This document shows positions 43,393-53,407 of a stretch of 64,000 nt of DNA, one piece after another. The stretch comes from JAFAYN01 sp963733105 (GTDB lineage: Bacteria; Gemmatimonadota; Gemmatimonadetes; Longimicrobiales; Longimicrobiaceae). The notes under the pieces are model-generated. The model searched no databases, had not been told where the DNA came from, and saw only the letters and a program-made list of their open reading frames with translations. Both the position numbers and the translations under genes were made by a program. How positions within the stretch are numbered: position 1 is the first letter of the stretch; each line of letters starts with the position of its first letter. The stretch lies in the NCBI GenBank assembly GCA_963733105.1, contig CAVTCB010000005.1, positions 434,001 through 498,000 of the forward strand, given 5' to 3'.

Positions 43393-44349
43393 TCAGGGTT
43401 GATCGCCGGGCGTCGGGGGGGCGGGGTCGCGGCGGGACGGCCAGCGGGGGCCGCGGACGCGCCGGAAGAGACGCCAGGCCGCCCACAGGATCAGGCCGAG
43501 CGGGACCAGCCACCCCAGCGAGGCGATCAGCCCGGCCAGGAAGCCCACGAAGTTGCGCCAGGCGTCGCGGAACGCCTCCACGATGGGGTTGGTGCCGGGA
43601 TGGTCGCCGCCGATCACCGACACGGGCTCGTGCAGGTTCACGGTGAGGGTGCTCACGGCCACGCGCGTCCGCAGGTAGCGCAGCCGCCCCTCGAAGCGCT
43701 CGATCTCCTCCCGCACCCGGGCCAGCTCCCGCTCCACCGCCAGCACGTCCTCCAGCTTCCCCGTGCGCGTCGCCAGGAGGGTGACCAGCCGCTCCTCCAG
43801 CCGGCGCGCGTTGGCGACGCGCGCGCTCACGTCCACGAACTCCTCCCCCACGTCCTCCGCGGTCACGTTCACGGACTCCACCCTGCCGAGCGGCGAGAGC
43901 CCGCCCACCGCCTGGTCGAAGCGCGCCGCCGGGACCTTGAGCTCCAGCGAGGCGCGGCGGACCTCGTTCTCCCCCGTGCTCATGGAGGTGTTCGCCACGT
44001 AGCCGCCCACGCCCGCCGCGATCCGGCGCACCCGCGCGATCGCCGGTTCCAGCGAGTCCACCTCCACCGACGCCTGCCCGGTGCGGATGATCATGGAGGG
44101 GACGATGGCGGTGTCCGCCCGCCCACCCGCCGGGGCCTGCGCCTCGACGGGAGGAGCCACGGGAGCCGCGGCGTCCGCCGCCGCGCCCTTCGGCGCGCTC
44201 GCCGCCCTCTCCGCCGCGACGGACGGCGCGGAGCCGCCGCTGGCGGCCCCGTCGGTGGAGGCGGCCTGCTCCATCTCCATGAGGGGCTCCTGGCCGGAGC
44301 CGCAGGCGGAGAGGAGGAGCAGGGCTGCGAGAAAGCTCAGGATGCGCAT
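43393..44349 (-). CDS. DUF4349-domain lipoprotein
   Basis: 318 residues. Lipobox LLLLSACGSGQ, an Ala-rich linker to about 85, then the DUF4349 domain: MIIRTGQASVEVDSLEPAIA, AGVGGYVANTSMSTGENEVR and ASLELKVPAARFDQAVGGL, a coiled coil (VANARRLEERLVTLLATRTG and ELARVREEIERFEGRLRYL), and a membrane helix near the C-terminus (FVGFLAGLIASLGWLVPLGL). Function of the family is unknown; a cell-envelope sensor or regulator is often assumed. Convergent with the DigH gene. Confidence 0.92.
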   Translation of the reverse strand: MRILSFLAALLLLSACGSGQEPLMEMEQAASTDGAASGGSAPSVAAERAASAPKGAAADAAAPVAPPVEAQAPAGGRADTAIVPSMIIRTGQASVEVDSLEPAIARVRRIAAGVGGYVANTSMSTGENEVRRASLELKVPAARFDQAVGGLSPLGRVESVNVTAEDVGEEFVDVSARVANARRLEERLVTLLATRTGKLEDVLAVERELARVREEIERFEGRLRYLRTRVAVSTLTVNLHEPVSVIGGDHPGTNPIVEAFRDAWRNFVGFLAGLIASLGWLVPLGLILWAAWRLFRRVRGPRWPSRRDPAPPTPGDQP

Positions 44350-44428
44350 GGGCGGGCGGGGAGGAGGGTGGGAACGGACGCCGGAGGAGTGGGACCGCCG
44401 GAGGCGGGGGATTGTTCCGCGGGGGTAC

Positions 44429-44482
44429 CCCTCACCCCCGGCCCCTCTCCCACAAGGGGAGAGGGGAGCACGACACAGGGGG
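44429..44482 (-). repeat. C-rich/G-rich hairpin, family C
   Basis: ctcacccccggcccctctcc followed by cacaaggggagaggggagca, pairing CCCCTCTCCC with GGGGAGAGGGG. It sits in the gap 44350-44560, where I see nothing else. Confidence 0.7.
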
Positions 44483-44560
44483 GTGAGATCGAAGTCGTGG
44501 ACCGTCCCGGACGGGGAAGGGGGCGGCCTATCGAGCCGTGGGGGCGCGCGGAGGATTCGC

Positions 44561-46620
44561 TCACGCCGGCCCCAGGTCGAACCCCATCACCACGTCCGAG
44601 TACGACGCCGCGTACACCGACCCCCCTCCCGCCGCCGGCGAGGCGAGGAGATGCCCGGGCGGCATCCGGTACTGTGCCACGATCCGCCCGTCCCCCGCCG
44701 AGAGCACCGACAGCAGGCCGTTCACCGAGCCGATGCTCACGTGCCCGTCCGCCACGGCGGGGGAGGAGTCGTAGATCACGCTCCCCGTCGCCGCGGTCCA
44801 CACCTCCCTGCCGTCGGCCGCGGAGAGGCAGCGGACCTCCCCCCTGTCGCCCAGGCAGCCGACGTAGATCCGGCCGTCCACCAGGGCGGGGGAGGAGTAG
44901 CCCACCTTGTCGCCCGGGGAGGTGTAGGTCCAGCGCGTCTCCCCCGTCGCGGCGTCGAAGGCGTGCAGGACGTTGCCGTTGGCGGGGACGTAGACGCTCC
45001 CCCCGCCCACCGCCGGGCCCCCGATGGCGGGGGAGTAGGCGAACGACCGGTCCGTCCCCGGCCTCCTCCACGCCTGCGCGCCCGTGGCCGCGTCGAGCGC
45101 GTACACGTAGGTGTCCCACGCGCCCAGGTAGATCCGCTCGCCGTCCGTGGCCGCGGGGCTCTGCGCGAAGGCCGAGTTGCCGGGCGGGAGGGTGAACTTC
45201 CAGCGCACCTCCCCCGTCCCCAGGTCGAGCCCGTACACCGACCCGTCCCCCGAGGCGATCGCCGCGACCCCCTTCGCCACCGCCGCGGAGGCGTACACCG
45301 GGCCCCCCGTCGCCCGCTTCCAGAGCCGCCGCCCGTCGCGCGCGCGGAAGGCGTGCACCGCCCCGTCCGCGCTCCCCACCACCAGCGTCCCGCCGGACAC
45401 CACCGGGGACGAGTGGCAGTACCCGTCCGTCGCCGCCTTCCAGACCTCCCCGCCGTCCGCGGGGCGGAGCGCGACGACCGAGCCGTCCATGGCGCTGACG
45501 TAGAGGACGCCGTCCTGCAGCAGGAGGTGCGACATCACCCCGCCGCTCAGGCGGCGCTCCCAGCGGGGCCGCAGCGGCGCGTCCGGGCGGCGGACCACGC
45601 ACCGGGCGCTCCACCTCGCGCCCGTTCTCCCCCGCCCGCAGCACGAGCCGGTTGTGCCCGGCGGGGACGGCGTCCGTCGCGCACCGCCGCCGAGGCGAGC
45701 GGCGCCCAGGCGCCCTCGTTCCAGCGCGCCTCCCGCATCCCCTCCATCCCCACCGGGACCGGCTGCCCCGCGGACACGGCCAGCGCGCCCAGCGCCCACA
45801 CCGGGCGCTTCTCGCGCGCGGGGGCGAGCGGGACGCGGGTGAGCGGCTGCGGGGTCGGCTGCTCCTTCGTGCGCCGGGCGATCCGCACCTCGCCGGCCTC
45901 CGCGTCCACCTCCACCCGGAGGTACGAGCCCTGGTACAGCCCCCTGCTCATGGTGCAGGGGATGCCGTGCCAGTCCCAGAGCAGGTCCGAGTGCCCGTGG
46001 CCGGTGAGCACCGTCTTCACGTTGTACGGCTCCAGGACCTCGAACAGCGCGCGCTCGTTGTCCACCATCACCGGCGCGCGCCCCGTCCAGTGGTGCGTCA
46101 CCACGAACACGGGCGTCCTGCGGCCCACGCGGCGCAGCTCCGCCTCCAGCCAGCGGAGCTGCGCGCTCTCGAAGTGGCCGTAGTGCGAGAGGGGAACCGT
46201 GCTGTCCAGGAGCACGAAGCGGCACCCGCCGTGGTCGAACGAGCGGAACGGCGCCCCCACCCGCTCCCGGAAGATCTGCAGCCCGCGCGGCGCCCAGCGC
46301 ACGTCGTGGTTCCCGGGGACGTGGTGCACGGGGTAGGGGAGCCCCGCCAGCACCCGCGCGTAGTTGTCGTACTCGCCGGGCCAGCCGTAGTCCACCACGT
46401 CCCCGCCGTTGATCGCCAGCGCCGGGCGCATCGTCTCCGCGATCTCCGCCACCAGCGCGCGGCACTCGTCCACGTTGCGCGACAGCGCCACGTGCGTGTC
46501 GCTGAAGTGCGCGAAGGTGAAGGAGGGCGGCGCCGGGAGCCAGCGGAACGCCGGGGCCGCCGCCGCGGCCAGCCCCAGCTTCAGCGCGTCGCGCCGGGTG
46601 ATCGGCCGGTGCAGCGTCAT
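44561..46620 (-). pseudogene. metallophosphoesterase fused to a PQQ-type beta propeller, twice frameshifted
   Basis: About 686 residues once frames are joined. Part 1 from ATG 46620: a Tat-like signal (ITRRDALKLGLAAAAAPAF), then a calcineurin-like phosphoesterase with FAHFSDTHV, NGGDVVDYG, VPGNHDVRW, THHWTGRAPV and LTGHGHSD. A small beta domain follows. The frame changes near 45675 (a gacg tandem duplication) and again near 45612. The last part is a seven-bladed propeller of PQQ/outer-membrane BamB-like repeats (VYALDAATGAQAWRRPG and many similar). The C-terminal frame and the phosphoesterase frame are each clean. The start overlaps the NamZ stop as ATGA, so it belongs to that operon. Secreted substrate unknown. 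Confidence 0.85.
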
Positions 46621-47834
46621 CGGTACTGGAGGCTCCGCAGACGCATGGCGTGGAACCGCTCCGCGTCCGCCTCCCAGGCGCGCAGGAGGTCGGGGAGGGT
46701 CCCGGCCTCCATCGCCTTCCGCGCCCGGTCCGTCCCCGCCAGCCGGTCGAAGTGCGCGGGAATCCACTGGAACTCCCGCGGGTGGAGCCGGCGGACGGTC
46801 TCGACCAGGAGGAGCGAGGTGGCGACCGGGCGGTAGGCGTCCCGGTCCGTCGTCACCAGGCGCACGCCGCGGAGCGGCTGGTCGGGGAACTTCCCGTCCC
46901 CGGGACTGCGGGGCGTGAACTCCACCGCCTCGAAGCGCACCCCCGGGAGGCGCTTCGCCCGCATCTCGCGGACGACCTCGTCCGCGCGGAGCCAGGGGGC
47001 GCCCGCCTGCTCGAAGGGGTGGCTCGACCCCCGCCCGGCGGAGAGGTTGGTCCCCTCCAGGAACACCGTTCCCGGGTAGTGGACCGCCGACTCCAGGCGG
47101 GGGAGGTTGGGGGAGGGCGCCGTCCAGGGGAGCCCCGTCTCGTCGAACCACGCGTCCCGCCTCCACCCCTCCACGGGGACCACCGTGAGCTCCGCGCCGA
47201 TCCCGAACTCGGTGTTGAAGAGCTCCGCCAGCTCTCCCGCCGTCATCCCGTGCCGCACCGGGATCGGGTACATCCCCACGAAGGTGGCGAAGGCCGGCTC
47301 CAGGAGGTTCCCCTCGATCACGGTGCCGCCGATCGGGTTGGGGCGGTCCAGCACCACGAAGGGGATGCCCGCCTCCTCGGCGGCCTGCATCGCCAGCGCC
47401 ATGGTGGAGACGTAGGTGTAGGTGCGCGACCCCACGTCCTGGATGTCGAACACCAGCGCCTCCACCCCGCGCAGCATCTCCGGCGTGGGCTTTCGCGTCT
47501 CGCCGTACAGCGAGTGCACGGGGAGCCCGGTCCGCTCGTCGCGTCCGGAAGCCACCTTCTCCCCCGGCGCCGCCGTCCCGCGCAGGCCGTGCTCCGGGCC
47601 GAAGAGCGCCACCAGGGTGAAGTCGCGCGACGCCGCCATCCGGTCGATGGTGCTGACTCCCGCGCGGTCCACCCCGGTGTGGTTGGTGATCAGCCCCACG
47701 CGCTTCCCGTGCAGCACGGCGGGAGGGGCGTCCAGGAGCACGTCCACGCCCGGGCGCACGGCGGCCGCGGGACGCGGGGCGGAGGCCGCGGGAGCGCAGG
47801 CGGCCAGGAGGAGGAGGAGCAGGGAGGTTCGCAT
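46617..47834 (-). CDS. namZ: DUF1343/NamZ-type exo-beta-N-acetylmuramidase, lipoprotein
   Basis: 405 residues from ATG 47834. Lipobox LLLAACAPAAS. GKRVGLITNHTGVDRAGVST, VALFGPEHGLRGTAAPGEKV, VFDIQDVGSRTYTYVSTMAL, FVVLDRPNPIGG and EGTNLSAGRGSSHPFEQAGA are the DUF1343 blocks. B. subtilis NamZ (GH171) removes terminal MurNAc from glycan ends and is encoded beside NagZ and AmiE, just as here. The Glu of GPEHG is the candidate catalytic residue by analogy. Divergent from nagZ (146-base gap holding both promoters). Confidence 0.9.
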   Translation of the reverse strand: MRTSLLLLLLAACAPAASAPRPAAAVRPGVDVLLDAPPAVLHGKRVGLITNHTGVDRAGVSTIDRMAASRDFTLVALFGPEHGLRGTAAPGEKVASGRDERTGLPVHSLYGETRKPTPEMLRGVEALVFDIQDVGSRTYTYVSTMALAMQAAEEAGIPFVVLDRPNPIGGTVIEGNLLEPAFATFVGMYPIPVRHGMTAGELAELFNTEFGIGAELTVVPVEGWRRDAWFDETGLPWTAPSPNLPRLESAVHYPGTVFLEGTNLSAGRGSSHPFEQAGAPWLRADEVVREMRAKRLPGVRFEAVEFTPRSPGDGKFPDQPLRGVRLVTTDRDAYRPVATSLLLVETVRRLHPREFQWIPAHFDRLAGTDRARKAMEAGTLPDLLRAWEADAERFHAMRLRSLQYR

Positions 47835-47980
47835 GGGGCCTCGCCGGAAAGGGGGGAGACGACAAGGTATGGCGGAGCTTCCGCGGCCGAAACTCCCCCG
47901 CGCGGAATTCTCGCCTTGACGCGCTTTCCGCACGGGCGTACGATACCGAAAACCGCCCCATCTCCCGTTTCCGAGGCTCG

Positions 47981-49821
47981 ATGCCCCGCTCGCACCGCCC
48001 GTCCCTGCTCGTCCGGCGCACGGCGGCGCTCCTCCTCCTGGCCGCCTGCGCCCCGCGCGGGGGCGCGGCCCCGGCGCCCCGCTCGCCCGCGCTCGCCGCG
48101 CCCACCGCCGCCGACCGGGCGTGGGTGGAGCGGACGCTGGCCTCGCTGACGCTGCGCGACAAGGTGGCGCAGATGGTGATGCCCTGGGTGGGAGGGGAGT
48201 ACGCCGCCGCCGACTCCCCCGAGTTCGACTCCATCGCGCGGTGGGTGGAGCGCGACCGGGTGGGCGGGCTGATCCTCTCCATCGGGCTCCCGCACAGCTA
48301 CGCCGCCAAGCTCAACGAGGCGCAGCGGCGCTCCCGCGTCCCCCTCCTGGTGGCCGCGGACATGGAGAACGGGCCGGGGATGCGGCTGGCCGGGGTCTGG
48401 TCCTCCCGCACCTCCTCCCGCAGGGGGGCGGCACCGTCTTCCCGCCCACCATGGCGCTGGGGGCCACCGGCTCCGACTCGCTGGCCTATGCAGCCGGGCG
48501 CGTGCTGGCGGCCGAGGCGCGCGCGGTGGGCGTCCACCTGACCTTCGGGCCGGTCCTGGACGTCAACTCCAACCCGCTCAACCCCATCATCAACACCCGC
48601 TCCTTCGGGGAGGACCCGGCGGCGGTGGGGCGCCTGGCGGCCGGCTACATCCGCGGGGCGCACGCCGGGGGGCTGCTGACCACCGGGAAGCACTTCCCCG
48701 GGCACGGCGACACGGAGACCGACTCGCACATCGACCTCCCGGTCATCACCGCCGGCCGGGCGCGCCTGGACGCCGTGGAGCTGCGCCCCTTCGCCGAGGC
48801 CGCGCGCGCGGGGATCGACGGGATGATGATCGCCCACATCGCCGTGACCGGAGTGGAGGGGCCGGGCGCGCCCCCCGCTTCCGTCTCTCCCTACTTCGTG
48901 GGGCGGGTGCTGCGGGAGGAGATGGGGTTCGGCGGGCTGGTGTTCACCGACGCCATGACCATGGGCGGAGTGGCCCGGCGCTACGGCGCCACCGAGCCGC
49001 TCCTCCTGGCCGTGGAGGCGGGGGCGGACGTGCTCCTGATGCCGCGCGACGTGGGCGAAGCCGTCGAGGCGGTGGTGCACGCGGTGCGCAACGGGCGCAT
49101 CCCCGAGCGGCGCATCGACCGCTCCGTGCGCCGCATCCTGGAGGCCAAGGCGCGCGTGGGGCTCCCGGCGCAGCGGCTGGTGAGCCTGGACGCCGTGGAC
49201 CGGACCGTGGGGACGCGGGCGCACCGCGCCGTGGCGGAGGAGATCGCCCGGCGCTCCCTGACGCTGGCGCGCGACCCGCGCGGGCTGGTCCCGCTCCGGG
49301 CCGGGACGCGGCGGGTGCTCTCCGTGACCTACGCCGAGCCGGCCGACCTGGTCGCCGGGCGCGCGCTCGACGCGGAGCTGGCGCGCGCCGGGTACGAGGT
49401 GCTCCCCGCCCGCGTGGACGACCGCACCGGCGCCGCCGAGCTGGACGCCGTGCGCCGCCGCGCCGACTCCGCCGACGTGGTGGTGGCCTCCGCCTACGTG
49501 TCCCCGCGCGAGTACCGCGGGACGGTGGGGGCGCGGGGCGGCTTCCCGGGGCTGGTGGAGGGGCTCTCCGCGGCCGGGAAGCCGGTGGTGGCCGTCGCCT
49601 TCGGGAGCCCGTACCTCATCGCCTCCTTCCCCTCCGTCCCCGCCTACCTCCTGGCCTGGGGCGGCGCGGAGCCGATGCAGCGGGCCGCCGCCCGTGCGCT
49701 CGCCGGGACGGAAGCGATCACCGGGACGCTCCCCGTCTCCATCCCGCCCGGCCTCCCCCGCGGGACCGGGATCCGCCGCGAGGCCCGCGCCCCCACCCCC
49801 ACGCCCGGAGCCCCCCGATGA
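47981..49821 (+). pseudogene. nagZ: NagZ-type glycoside hydrolase family 3, frameshifted near 48400
   Basis: Lipobox LLLLAACAPRG at the start. Frame 1 covers LTLRDKVAQMVMPWVGGEYA through VPLLVAADMENGPGMRLAG; from about 48400 another frame continues PHLLPQGGGTVFPPTMALGA. One base is missing (or two extra) at the junction. The NagZ dyad region KHFPGHGDTETDSHIDLPV and the nucleophile region GLVFTDAMTMGG are intact. The C-terminal GH3_C domain is present, which is unusual for single-domain NagZ of proteobacteria but usual for the Bacillus YbbD type. It cleaves GlcNAc from wall fragments. The stop overlaps the next start as ATGA. Confidence 0.88.
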
Positions 49822-51047
49822 CCCGCGCCGCGCTCGCCCTGGCGACGCTCGCCCTGGGCGCCTGCGCCTTCGGACAGGCCGCGCCCGCCCCCGTCCCCAT
49901 CCCCCGGATCTCCATGGTCCCCACGCTGGCCGCGGCGGCGCCCCGGGAGGTGGGGATGGCCCCGACGCTCACCGCGCGCCTGGACTCCCTGGCCCGCGCC
50001 GCCGTGGCCGACCGCGCCGCCTCCGGGATCGCCGTCGCCGTGGGCCGCTGGGGGCGGCTGGTGCACCTGCGGGGGTACGGGGCCGTGGACTGGGCGCCCG
50101 GCTCGCCCGGGGTCACCGACAGCACCCTCTTCGACATGGCCTCGGTGACCAAGGTGGTCGCCACCACCACCGCGGCCATGATCCTGGAGGACGAGGGGCG
50201 GCTGGAGCTGGACCGCACCGTGGCCTCCTACCTCCCCGAGCTGAGCGACTCGGCCAAGGCGGGGATCACCGTCCGCATGCTCCTCACCCACAGCGGGGGG
50301 CTGGAAGCGTTCGCGCCGCTGTACCGCGACTTCCGCGGGCGCGGGCAGTACCTGGAGCAGATCAACCTCCGCCCGCTCAGGCACCCCCCCGGCACGCAGA
50401 CCGTCTACAGCGACTGGGACCTGATCCTCCTCCAGCTGGTGATCGAGCGGATCACGGGGCAGACGCTGGACCGCTTCGCGCAGGAGCGCGTCTTCGCGCC
50501 GCTGGGGATGCGCGACTCCGGCTTCCTCCCCGACCCGTCGCTCCTCCCCCGCATCGCCGCCACCGAGGTGGACCGCTCCCGCGGCGGGCTGATCCGGGGG
50601 AGCGTGCACGACCCCAACGCCTTCGCCATCGGCGGGGTGGCCGGGCACGCGGGGCTCTTCTCCTCCGCGCGCGACGCCGCCGTGTTCTCGCAGATGCTCC
50701 TGAACGGCGGCGAGTACGGGGGAGTGCGCATCGTGAAGCCGCAGACGCTGGCGCGCTGGACGGCGCCGCAGGGGCGGGGCTCCAGCCGCGCCCTGGGGTG
50801 GGACACCCCCTCCGGGCAGTCCAGCGCGGGGCGCTTCTTCGGGCCGCGCTCCTTCGGGCACACCGGCTACACGGGGACCTCGCTCTGGGTGGACCCGGAG
50901 CGGGGGATCTTCGTGGTTCTCCTCACCAACCGGGTGAACCCCACCGCCGACAACCAGAAGCACGTGGCGCTGCGCCGCGCCGTGGCGGATGCGGTCATGG
51001 AGGCTATTGTCGACGCACCTCTCGTGGACTGGGAGGCGAGGCGTTGA
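49818..51047 (+). CDS. AmiE/YbbE-type serine hydrolase (beta-lactamase class C fold), lipoprotein
   Basis: 409 residues. Lipobox LALGACAFGQ. Motifs: S109-V-T-K112 (DMASVTKVVATT), Y197-S-D199 (QTVYSDWDLILLQL) and HTG in FGHTGYTGTSLWVDP. This set matches B. subtilis AmiE (YbbE), an N-acetylmuramyl-L-alanine amidase encoded with NamZ and NagZ. Released MurNAc-peptides would be stripped of peptide. It could instead be a generic D,D-peptidase or esterase; gene order favours AmiE. Followed by family A element copy 4. Confidence 0.85.
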   Translation: MTRAALALATLALGACAFGQAAPAPVPIPRISMVPTLAAAAPREVGMAPTLTARLDSLARAAVADRAASGIAVAVGRWGRLVHLRGYGAVDWAPGSPGVTDSTLFDMASVTKVVATTTAAMILEDEGRLELDRTVASYLPELSDSAKAGITVRMLLTHSGGLEAFAPLYRDFRGRGQYLEQINLRPLRHPPGTQTVYSDWDLILLQLVIERITGQTLDRFAQERVFAPLGMRDSGFLPDPSLLPRIAATEVDRSRGGLIRGSVHDPNAFAIGGVAGHAGLFSSARDAAVFSQMLLNGGEYGGVRIVKPQTLARWTAPQGRGSSRALGWDTPSGQSSAGRFFGPRSFGHTGYTGTSLWVDPERGIFVVLLTNRVNPTADNQKHVALRRAVADAVMEAIVDAPLVDWEARR

Positions 51048-51057
51048 CGGGGAAGGT

Positions 51058-51191
51058 TCGGGCGTGCCCCCGGCTGGCGCCGGGGTCGGGCTGCGGCTCC
51101 GTAGGGAACGATACAACCGTTCCCAACGGAGTCGAGCCCCCGCAAACTGCGCGGGGTCTCGCCCCTTCGGGCTCGCATCCCTCACGCAACC
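51058..51191 (+). repeat. structured post-stop element, family A copy 4
   Basis: Starts 10 bases after the stop at 51047, sense strand. Stem I CCCCGGC/GCCGGGG; stem II CTCCGT+GGGAACG with CGTTCCC+ACGGAG; stem III CCCCGC/GCGGGG around AAACTGC; stem IV GCCC/GGGC; closing GCGTG/CACGC. Confidence 0.9.
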
Positions 51192-51221
51192 GCTTGCCCT
51201 GACCGTAGTTCTGTAGTTGTC

Positions 51222-51325
51222 GTGCTCCCCTCCCCCCTTGCGGGGGAGGGGTCGGGGGGTGAGGGCCCGCAGTCGCAGTTCTCCCCTCCCCCCTTGTGGG
51301 GGAGGGGCCGGGGGTGGGGGGTAGG
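51222..51325 (+). repeat. two C-rich/G-rich hairpins, family C
   Basis: ctcccctccccccttgcggg with gggaggggtcggggggtgag, then ctcccctccccccttgtggg with a similar partner. Tandem arrangement. With family A copy 4 these fill most of the gap 51048-51429; the remaining 100 bases show no clear promoter. Confidence 0.75.
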
Positions 51326-51429
51326 GACCCGCGCGCGAGTCCCGGCATGGTCCGCTTCTCGCGGGTCGGCCCGGACGTCGGACGGGGAAGCACAGAAACC
51401 AGCACCAATCCGTGAGGGGAACGGCAAAA

Positions 51430-53394
51430 ATGGCGCAAGTTCGCGAGCGCGTACCGGTAGTGATCGTGGAGTACGACGAGATCGCCCGCACCGTGGCGCG
51501 GCGCATCGCCGAGGTGATGCGGGCCAAGCGGGAGGCGGGGGGGACCCCGGTCCTGGGGCTCGCCACCGGGAGCACCCCCATCGGCGTGTACCGGGAGCTG
51601 ATCCGGATGCACCGCGAGGAGGGGCTCGACTTCTCCGACGTGGTGACCTTCAACCTGGACGAATACTACCCGATGGACCCGGAGAGCATCCACTCGTACC
51701 ACCGGTACATGTGGGAGAACCTCTTCGAGCACATCAACATCCCCCGCGAGAGCGTGCACGTCCCCCGCGGCGACCTCCCCCGCGAGGAGGTGGAGGAGCA
51801 CTGCCGGGCGTACGAGCAGGCCATTCGCGACGCCGGCGGGATCGACTTCCAGATCCTGGGGATCGGGAAGACCGGGCACATCGGCTTCAACGAGCCGGGC
51901 TCCGGGGTGGAGTCGCGCACCCGGCTGATCGCGCTCGACACGGTGACCCGGCGCGACGCCGCCGCGGACTTCTTCGGCGAGGACAACGTCCCCACCGAGG
52001 CCATCACCATGGGCGTGGCCTCCATCCTGGACGCGAAGGAGGTGGCGCTGATCGCCACCGGCGAGCACAAGGCGGCCGTGATCCGGCGCGCCGCGGAAGG
52101 GGAGCCCGACCCGGACGTGGCGGCCACCTACCTGCAGATGCACGAGCGGGCCGTCTTCTACGTGGACCCCGCCTCCGCGGCGGAGCTGACCCGCATCAAG
52201 ACCCCCTGGGTGGTGGGCGAGGTGCGCTGGGACCGCAAGCTGGAGATCGAGGCGGTGATCTGGCTCTCCCAGTCCACCGGGAAGTCCATCCTCAAGCTGG
52301 ACAGCGACGACTACCGCGAGCACCACCTCTCCTCCCTCCTGGCGCGCTACGGCTCGGCCGGGCCGCTCAACGGCGAGGTGTTCAACGCGCTGATCTCCAA
52401 GATCCGCGGCAAGAGCAAGCTCCCCAGCGGGAAGCGCACGATCGTCTTCTCCCCCCACCCCGACGACGACGTGATCTCCATGGGGGGGATCCTGAACAAG
52501 CTGCACCAGAACGGAAACCCCATCGTCGTCGCCTACCAGACCTCCGGGAACATCGCGGTCTTCGACCACGAGGTGCGCCGCTACATGGACTTCCTGCGCC
52601 GCTTCGACCGCGACTTCCAGGTCGCCGACGGGAAGGTGACGGAGCTGACGGACCGCATCGAGTGCTTCCTGGACGACAAGCACCCCGGGCAGGTGGACAT
52701 CCCCGAGGTGCAGACCATCAAGCAGCGCATCCGCGAGGCCGAGGCGGTGTCGGGGATCGAGACCTTCGGGATGCGGCGCGAGCAGGCGTGCTTCCTCAAC
52801 CTCCCCTTCTACCAGACCGGCAAGGTCCGCAAGGACCCCATCGGCCCGCGCGACGTGGAGATCACGCTGGAGCTTCTGGAGCGGGAGCGCCCGGAGATCG
52901 TCTTCGTGGCCGGCGACCTGTCCGACCCGCACGGCACCCACCGCATGTGCCTGGAGGCGGTGCACGCCGCGCTGGAGCAGTACTCCGGGGAGCAGCCCGA
53001 GGTGTGGTACTACCGGGGCGCCTGGCAGGAGTGGCCGGTGTCCGAGGCCGACGTCCTGGTCCCCCTCTCCGAGGACGAGCTGGAGCTGAAGATCCTGGCC
53101 ATCTACAAGCACCAGAGCCAGAAGGACCGGGCGCCCTTCCCCGGGCAGGACGAGCGCGAGTTCTGGCAGCGGGTGGAGGAGCGCAACACCGCCACCGCGC
53201 GCATCGTGGACCGGCTGGGGCTCCCCGAGTACTTCGCCATGGAGGCGTACGTGGTCCGCCGGGCGGGGCAGCCGCTGGAGCAGGAGACGGTCCCCACCAG
53301 CGCCCTGGGCGCCCCCCCGCGGCTCCGCCGCGCCACCGACCGCCCCGGACCGCCCACCTGGTCCCACGCGGGGCAGGAAGCCGCGCGCGGGTAG
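51430..53394 (+). CDS. nagB: glucosamine-6-phosphate deaminase fused to a PIG-L/LmbE deacetylase domain
   Basis: 654 residues. N-terminal NagB domain (about 8-270): LGLATGSTPIGVYRELIRMH, VVTFNLDEYYPMDPESIHSY and ILGIGKTGHIGFNEPGSGVE, with the general base Asp and catalytic His positions occupied. C-terminal PIG-L domain from about 335: TIVFSPHPDDDVISMGGI (HPDDD metal motif) and SDPHGTHRMCLEAVHAAL. Bacteroidetes encode the same architecture. It would turn GlcN-6-P into fructose-6-P and ammonia, with the second domain possibly de-N-acetylating GlcNAc-6-P, replacing NagA; no separate nagA is nearby. Start ATG 51430 with gagggga about 10 bases upstream. Confidence 0.93.
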   Translation: MAQVRERVPVVIVEYDEIARTVARRIAEVMRAKREAGGTPVLGLATGSTPIGVYRELIRMHREEGLDFSDVVTFNLDEYYPMDPESIHSYHRYMWENLFEHINIPRESVHVPRGDLPREEVEEHCRAYEQAIRDAGGIDFQILGIGKTGHIGFNEPGSGVESRTRLIALDTVTRRDAAADFFGEDNVPTEAITMGVASILDAKEVALIATGEHKAAVIRRAAEGEPDPDVAATYLQMHERAVFYVDPASAAELTRIKTPWVVGEVRWDRKLEIEAVIWLSQSTGKSILKLDSDDYREHHLSSLLARYGSAGPLNGEVFNALISKIRGKSKLPSGKRTIVFSPHPDDDVISMGGILNKLHQNGNPIVVAYQTSGNIAVFDHEVRRYMDFLRRFDRDFQVADGKVTELTDRIECFLDDKHPGQVDIPEVQTIKQRIREAEAVSGIETFGMRREQACFLNLPFYQTGKVRKDPIGPRDVEITLELLERERPEIVFVAGDLSDPHGTHRMCLEAVHAALEQYSGEQPEVWYYRGAWQEWPVSEADVLVPLSEDELELKILAIYKHQSQKDRAPFPGQDEREFWQRVEERNTATARIVDRLGLPEYFAMEAYVVRRAGQPLEQETVPTSALGAPPRLRRATDRPGPPTWSHAGQEAARG

Positions 53395-53407
53395 GAGGCG
53401 AACCGGT

